This document shows positions 22,367 through 24,244 of a stretch of DNA of 24,244 nt, piece by piece (position 1 is the stretch's first letter; each line of letters starts with the position of its first letter). The notes below the pieces were generated by a model. The model was not told where the DNA came from and searched no databases. It worked only from the letters and a program-made list of their open reading frames with translations. Source of the DNA: JAICMB01 sp049514735 (lineage in GTDB: Bacteria > Acidobacteriota > Terriglobia > Bryobacterales > Bryobacteraceae); the NCBI GenBank assembly GCA_049514735.1, contig JBEKUT010000104.1, positions 1-24,244 of the forward strand, given 5' to 3'. The position numbers and the translations under genes were made by a program.

Positions 22367-22892
22367 CGGTCCTCGTTAACATGATGAGACACCCGACCAG
22401 CTCGCCGACGGTGGTGAGCAACTCCATTTCGTCGCCGGAGTGCGGGTGCGGATTGCGGTGCTGGACGTTGATGACACCGGAGACACGATTACGAATAATG
22501 ATGGGCGCGGAGAGAAAGGCCTCGAAGGTGTCTTCGGGAAGGTCGCGAAAGAACTTGAAGCGGGGGTCGTGATAGGCTTCGCGAGAGATGGCGAGCAGGC
22601 GGCGCTCGCGTGCTACCCAACCGGTGAGACCTTCGCTGAGCTTGAGACGTACTTTGCGGATGGTCTCGGGGTGTGGGGTGTTCGACGCCAGCAAAACCAG
22701 CTCGTTGTCTTCGAGAACGTAGATGAGGCAGGAGTCGCAGCCCATGAATTCGACGACCAGCGAAACTACGCCTTGTAGCGTGTCACGCAGGCTGACGTCT
22801 CCGCGCACCATGTAGCGGGTAATCTTCTGCAGCAGGCGAAGCTGCTGCTCGATGCTCGCGAGCTTCTGTTCGAGCTCCTTCACTCTGGACAC
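22320..22892 (-). CDS. GAF-domain protein with N-terminal coiled coil
   Basis: A 190-residue cytosolic protein when started at GTG 22892. Residues 2-25 (SRVKELEQKLASIEQQLRLL) form a short coiled coil. A GAF domain follows (about 30-175): VVEFMGCDSCLIYVLEDNEL, then LKLSEGLTGWVARER, FLSAPIIIRNRVSGVINVQH, and a closing helix. GAF domains bind small ligands or sense redox state; two nearby cysteines in MGCDSC could matter but this is inference. A longer frame reaches to 23102 but it runs antisense through the parD start, so the GTG is preferred. The GTG lies exactly six bases after TATAAT. No output domain is present; it may act with a partner. Followed by the overlapping YCF48-like gene. Confidence 0.75.
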   Translation of the reverse strand: MSRVKELEQKLASIEQQLRLLQKITRYMVRGDVSLRDTLQGVVSLVVEFMGCDSCLIYVLEDNELVLLASNTPHPETIRKVRLKLSEGLTGWVARERRLLAISREAYHDPRFKFFRDLPEDTFEAFLSAPIIIRNRVSGVINVQHRNPHPHSGDEMELLTTVGELVGCLIMLTRTDATSGAEVPALPGNN

Positions 22893-22898
22893 GACATT

Positions 22899-22904
22899 AT
22901 TATA
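22899..22904 (-). promoter_or_regulatory. consensus -10 box for leaderless GAF-gene transcript (predicted)
   Basis: On the minus strand a perfect TATAAT is followed by AATGTC and then the GTG start, placing the expected transcription start on the start codon. No Shine-Dalgarno can fit. The box lies in the 87-base space shared with the divergent parD gene. Confidence 0.5.
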
Positions 22905-22979
22905 GGGGGTGCGGGAGGGTTCAGGCGAAAACCGAAGTTTGCCAGCGCTGCTAATGTGGAAGGGAGAGAGGCCGCCGGC

Positions 22980-23282
22980 ATGCCAAACCGCAACGTAAAC
23001 CTGACGGAACACCTTAACCGCTTCATTGAGAACGGCATTACGTCCGGGCGCTTCAGCAATGCCAGTGAGGTTGTGCGCGAAGGCCTCCGGCTCCTGGAAC
23101 AACGCGAGCAGGAAGACACAGCCAAGATCGAATGGCTGCGAGGCGCCGCGAAGGAAGGTTTCGATGCCGCCGGCCGCGGCGATTACGTGGCCCTGAATTC
23201 CGAAGAAGAGTTAGACTCTTTCCTGCGTCAGATTCACGAAGAGGTCGCAGCCGAACCCGACGCCGTGCGCAAGCGTGCGTAA
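22980..23282 (+). CDS. parD: ParD-family ribbon-helix-helix antitoxin
   Basis: A 100-residue protein. The N-terminal ribbon-helix-helix (about 1-45) reads RNVNLTEHLNRFIENGITSG then RFSNASEVVREGLRLLEQRE, the standard ParD/CC2985 pattern: a beta strand for DNA contact, then 'G.(F/Y).(N/S).SE.VR.(A/G)LR.LE'. The acidic C-terminal half (about 46-100, with EEELDSFLRQIHEEV) is the part that wraps ParE. ATG 22980 is chosen over GTG 22956; a purine-rich GGAAGGGAGAGAG lies upstream. ParD binds and neutralises ParE and represses its own promoter. The toxin frame follows directly, but is damaged. The gene is divergent from the GAF gene with 87 bases between starts. Confidence 0.88.
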   Translation: MPNRNVNLTEHLNRFIENGITSGRFSNASEVVREGLRLLEQREQEDTAKIEWLRGAAKEGFDAAGRGDYVALNSEEELDSFLRQIHEEVAAEPDAVRKRA

Positions 23283-23301
23283 GAAGGGCCATCTAAATTT
23301 G

Positions 23302-23645
23302 ATGGGCCATCCAAAATCCCCGTCGCTGGCCCGGCCCGCCGCGACATTGCCGCCGAAGCATCTTTGTGCTATAGGGCACTCATCCGGCAAGCTTTGCTCG
23401 ATGTCGAAGCCGATCATGAACGGCCAGGCTCGAAGGAACGTCCGGAGATCATGGTCGCAGGCGCGCGGACCTACCACATTTCACTAAGCCGGCCCAGATT
23501 GAGCGGTACAAGGGTGAAGGAGCCGCGCCATTTTCTTCTCTATCGCCGCCGCGAAAACGGCGTAGTCGAAGTGGCCCGCGTTCTTCACGATGCCCGTGAT
23601 TTGGCGCGTCGCCTTCCCGAGGGTCGTCGTGAAGACTTGTCATGA
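23302..23645 (+). pseudogene. parE: ParE-type toxin, damaged at its 5' end
   Basis: The frame that continues directly after the parD stop reads KIPVAGPARRDIAAEASLCY, then RALIRQALLDVEADHERPGS and, further on, RTYHISLSR, EPRHFLLYRRREN and EVARVLHDARDLARRLPEG, a clear RelE/ParE-superfamily C-terminal two thirds. This frame has no ATG, GTG, TTG or CTG between the parD stop and TTG 23364. ATG 23302 would start MGHPK in another frame; one extra base in the AAAA run (23313-23316) would join it to IPVAGPARRDIAA, giving 114 residues. In addition, the segment between DIAA and YRALIRQ seems about 14 residues shorter than in relatives, where a helix-turn usually lies. Both lesions affect the N-terminal helical hairpin that packs against ParD. 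A short product from TTG 23364 (93 residues) is possible but would lack that hairpin. Confidence 0.7.
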
Positions 23646-24244
23646 CAGGAAGGGCAAGTTGCCGGATCGCCGGAAATTCGGATTGAATTCGGACCAGTGG
23701 GCCGCGTTTGAATGGCCTTGATGCGTTACGCATTAAGGGCTTGAACCGAAGCGCACTCCTCTGAGCCGCAGGTGCCTTATCGCTCCTCTGAGGGAACATC
23801 AATGGGTGGTGCGACCGCTCCCCTGAAGAACATGTCGATTGGGGCAACCGCTCCCTGCCGGTCACGGCTCGGTTACGGGTCGAAATTCTTCATCACCTTT
23901 GGTGGGCCGCAGGCCCATGGGCACTCCGTTGAAGAACATGTCGAGAAAATCACGGGCTATTTCCGCTTCCTGCCGGGCGCGGCTCGGTTACGGTCGTTGT
24001 TCTTCATCACCTTGGGTGGGCCGCAAGGCCCATGGGCACTCCCTGCGTCGCTAGGACGAATCTTCCCTTTAAGCATTCGGTGTTGCGTCTGCCACAGATG
24101 TGAGCTGTGCGGCGATTACATGGTCCTCTTGGGGGCGCAGGCAGGGTCGAAGAGGCGCGTTGAGGTTAAGCACTTGTTTGCGATCTCCGAGCGCTGTTGA
24201 CGAACGTGTCGAAAAGATTACGGGCTATTTCCGCTCCCTGCCGG
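23646..24244. repeat. array of diverged interspersed repeats with hairpins
   Basis: No gene is supported in these 599 bases. Unit A spans about 23825-23930 and unit B about 23931-24044. Both start GAAGAACATGTCGA, share GCGGCTCGGTTACGG or ACGGCTCGGTTACGG in the middle, then TTCTTCATCACCTT, and end in a hairpin plus CATGGGCACTCC. A third unit begins about 24196 and is cut by the window end; its 49 bases match 23928-23976 with six differences. The hairpin arms TGGGCC/GGCCCA are conserved in A (23903-23917) and B (24017-24032) while the loop varies (GCA, GCAA). Before the array, ATGCG-TTA-CGCAT (23721-23733) and a doubled CTCCTCTGAG (23756 and 23783) are seen. Confidence 0.75.
23845..23872. repeat. 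interspersed repeat core, copy 2
   Basis: Identical over 28 bases to 6216-6243. Here it sits in repeat unit A, outside any gene. On the minus strand this core translates as SRDRQGAV, the same peptide as at the end of the lipoprotein. Confidence 0.8.

Noticed and set aside
22893..23102. 70-residue N-terminal extension of the GAF protein
   Set aside because: It would run antisense across the ParD start, has no domain, and the TATAAT box plus coiled-coil start favour GTG 22892.
23646..24244. possible CRISPR array
   Set aside because: The units are about 110 bp, diverged, and lack short identical repeats with unique spacers; no cas gene is nearby.

Overview
The window looks like a chromosomal segment of a GC-rich Acidobacteriota bacterium, probably of the Solibacter/Bryobacter type. 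This is inferred from three things: a secreted protein with the VWFA-related domain typical of Acidobacteria, an orphan MacB/FtsX-type permease of the 'ADOP' kind, and short interspersed repeats. No rRNA or tRNA gene was seen.

Layout. 1-184: 3' end of a DJ-1/PfpI-type gene. 468-4063 (minus): a tight operon reading soluble transhydrogenase (sthA), then a degenerate ROK-fold protein, then a dihydrolipoamide-dehydrogenase-like flavoprotein. 4064-4352: a divergent control region with a nested palindrome. 4353-6155 (plus): an REC/HD-GYP response regulator and a family-5 uracil-DNA glycosylase. 6136-6546 (minus): a small lipoprotein whose C-terminus is encoded by an interspersed repeat. 6600-11690 (plus): comEC and a TPR/VWFA-like secreted protein. 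11691-12330: no convincing gene. 12331-13974 (plus): an ABC-type ATPase and a small TOPRIM-like partner whose 3' end is frameshifted. 13984-19019 (minus): ADOP permease, UlaG-like metallo-hydrolase, and a secreted family-3 glycoside hydrolase. 19101-19838 (minus): a short MbcA/Xre-type antitoxin and a RES toxin broken by a tetranucleotide repeat. 19936-22892 (minus): a single-domain response regulator, an endonuclease/exonuclease/phosphatase-fold protein, a secreted YCF48/BNR-like protein and a GAF-domain protein. 22980-23645 (plus): ParD antitoxin and a damaged ParE toxin. 23646-24244: an array of diverged roughly 110-bp repeats carrying hairpins.

Main theme. Three two-gene conflict-type modules lie within about 11 kb: ATPase/TOPRIM-like, MbcA-like/RES and ParD/ParE. 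In each one the effector or toxin frame is disrupted while the partner frame is intact, and I saw no frameshift in the other genes. The RES lesion is very clear: three CAGG units instead of two shift the frame, and removing one unit restores the family motif exactly. This could be selection for disarmed toxins, reversible slippage, or sequence error. Resequencing would separate these.

Other points: two genes (sthA and the GAF gene) have a near-consensus -10 box exactly six bases before a GTG start, the geometry of leaderless mRNAs. The ROK protein has lost the sugar-kinase phosphate loop and carries His in place of one zinc Cys.
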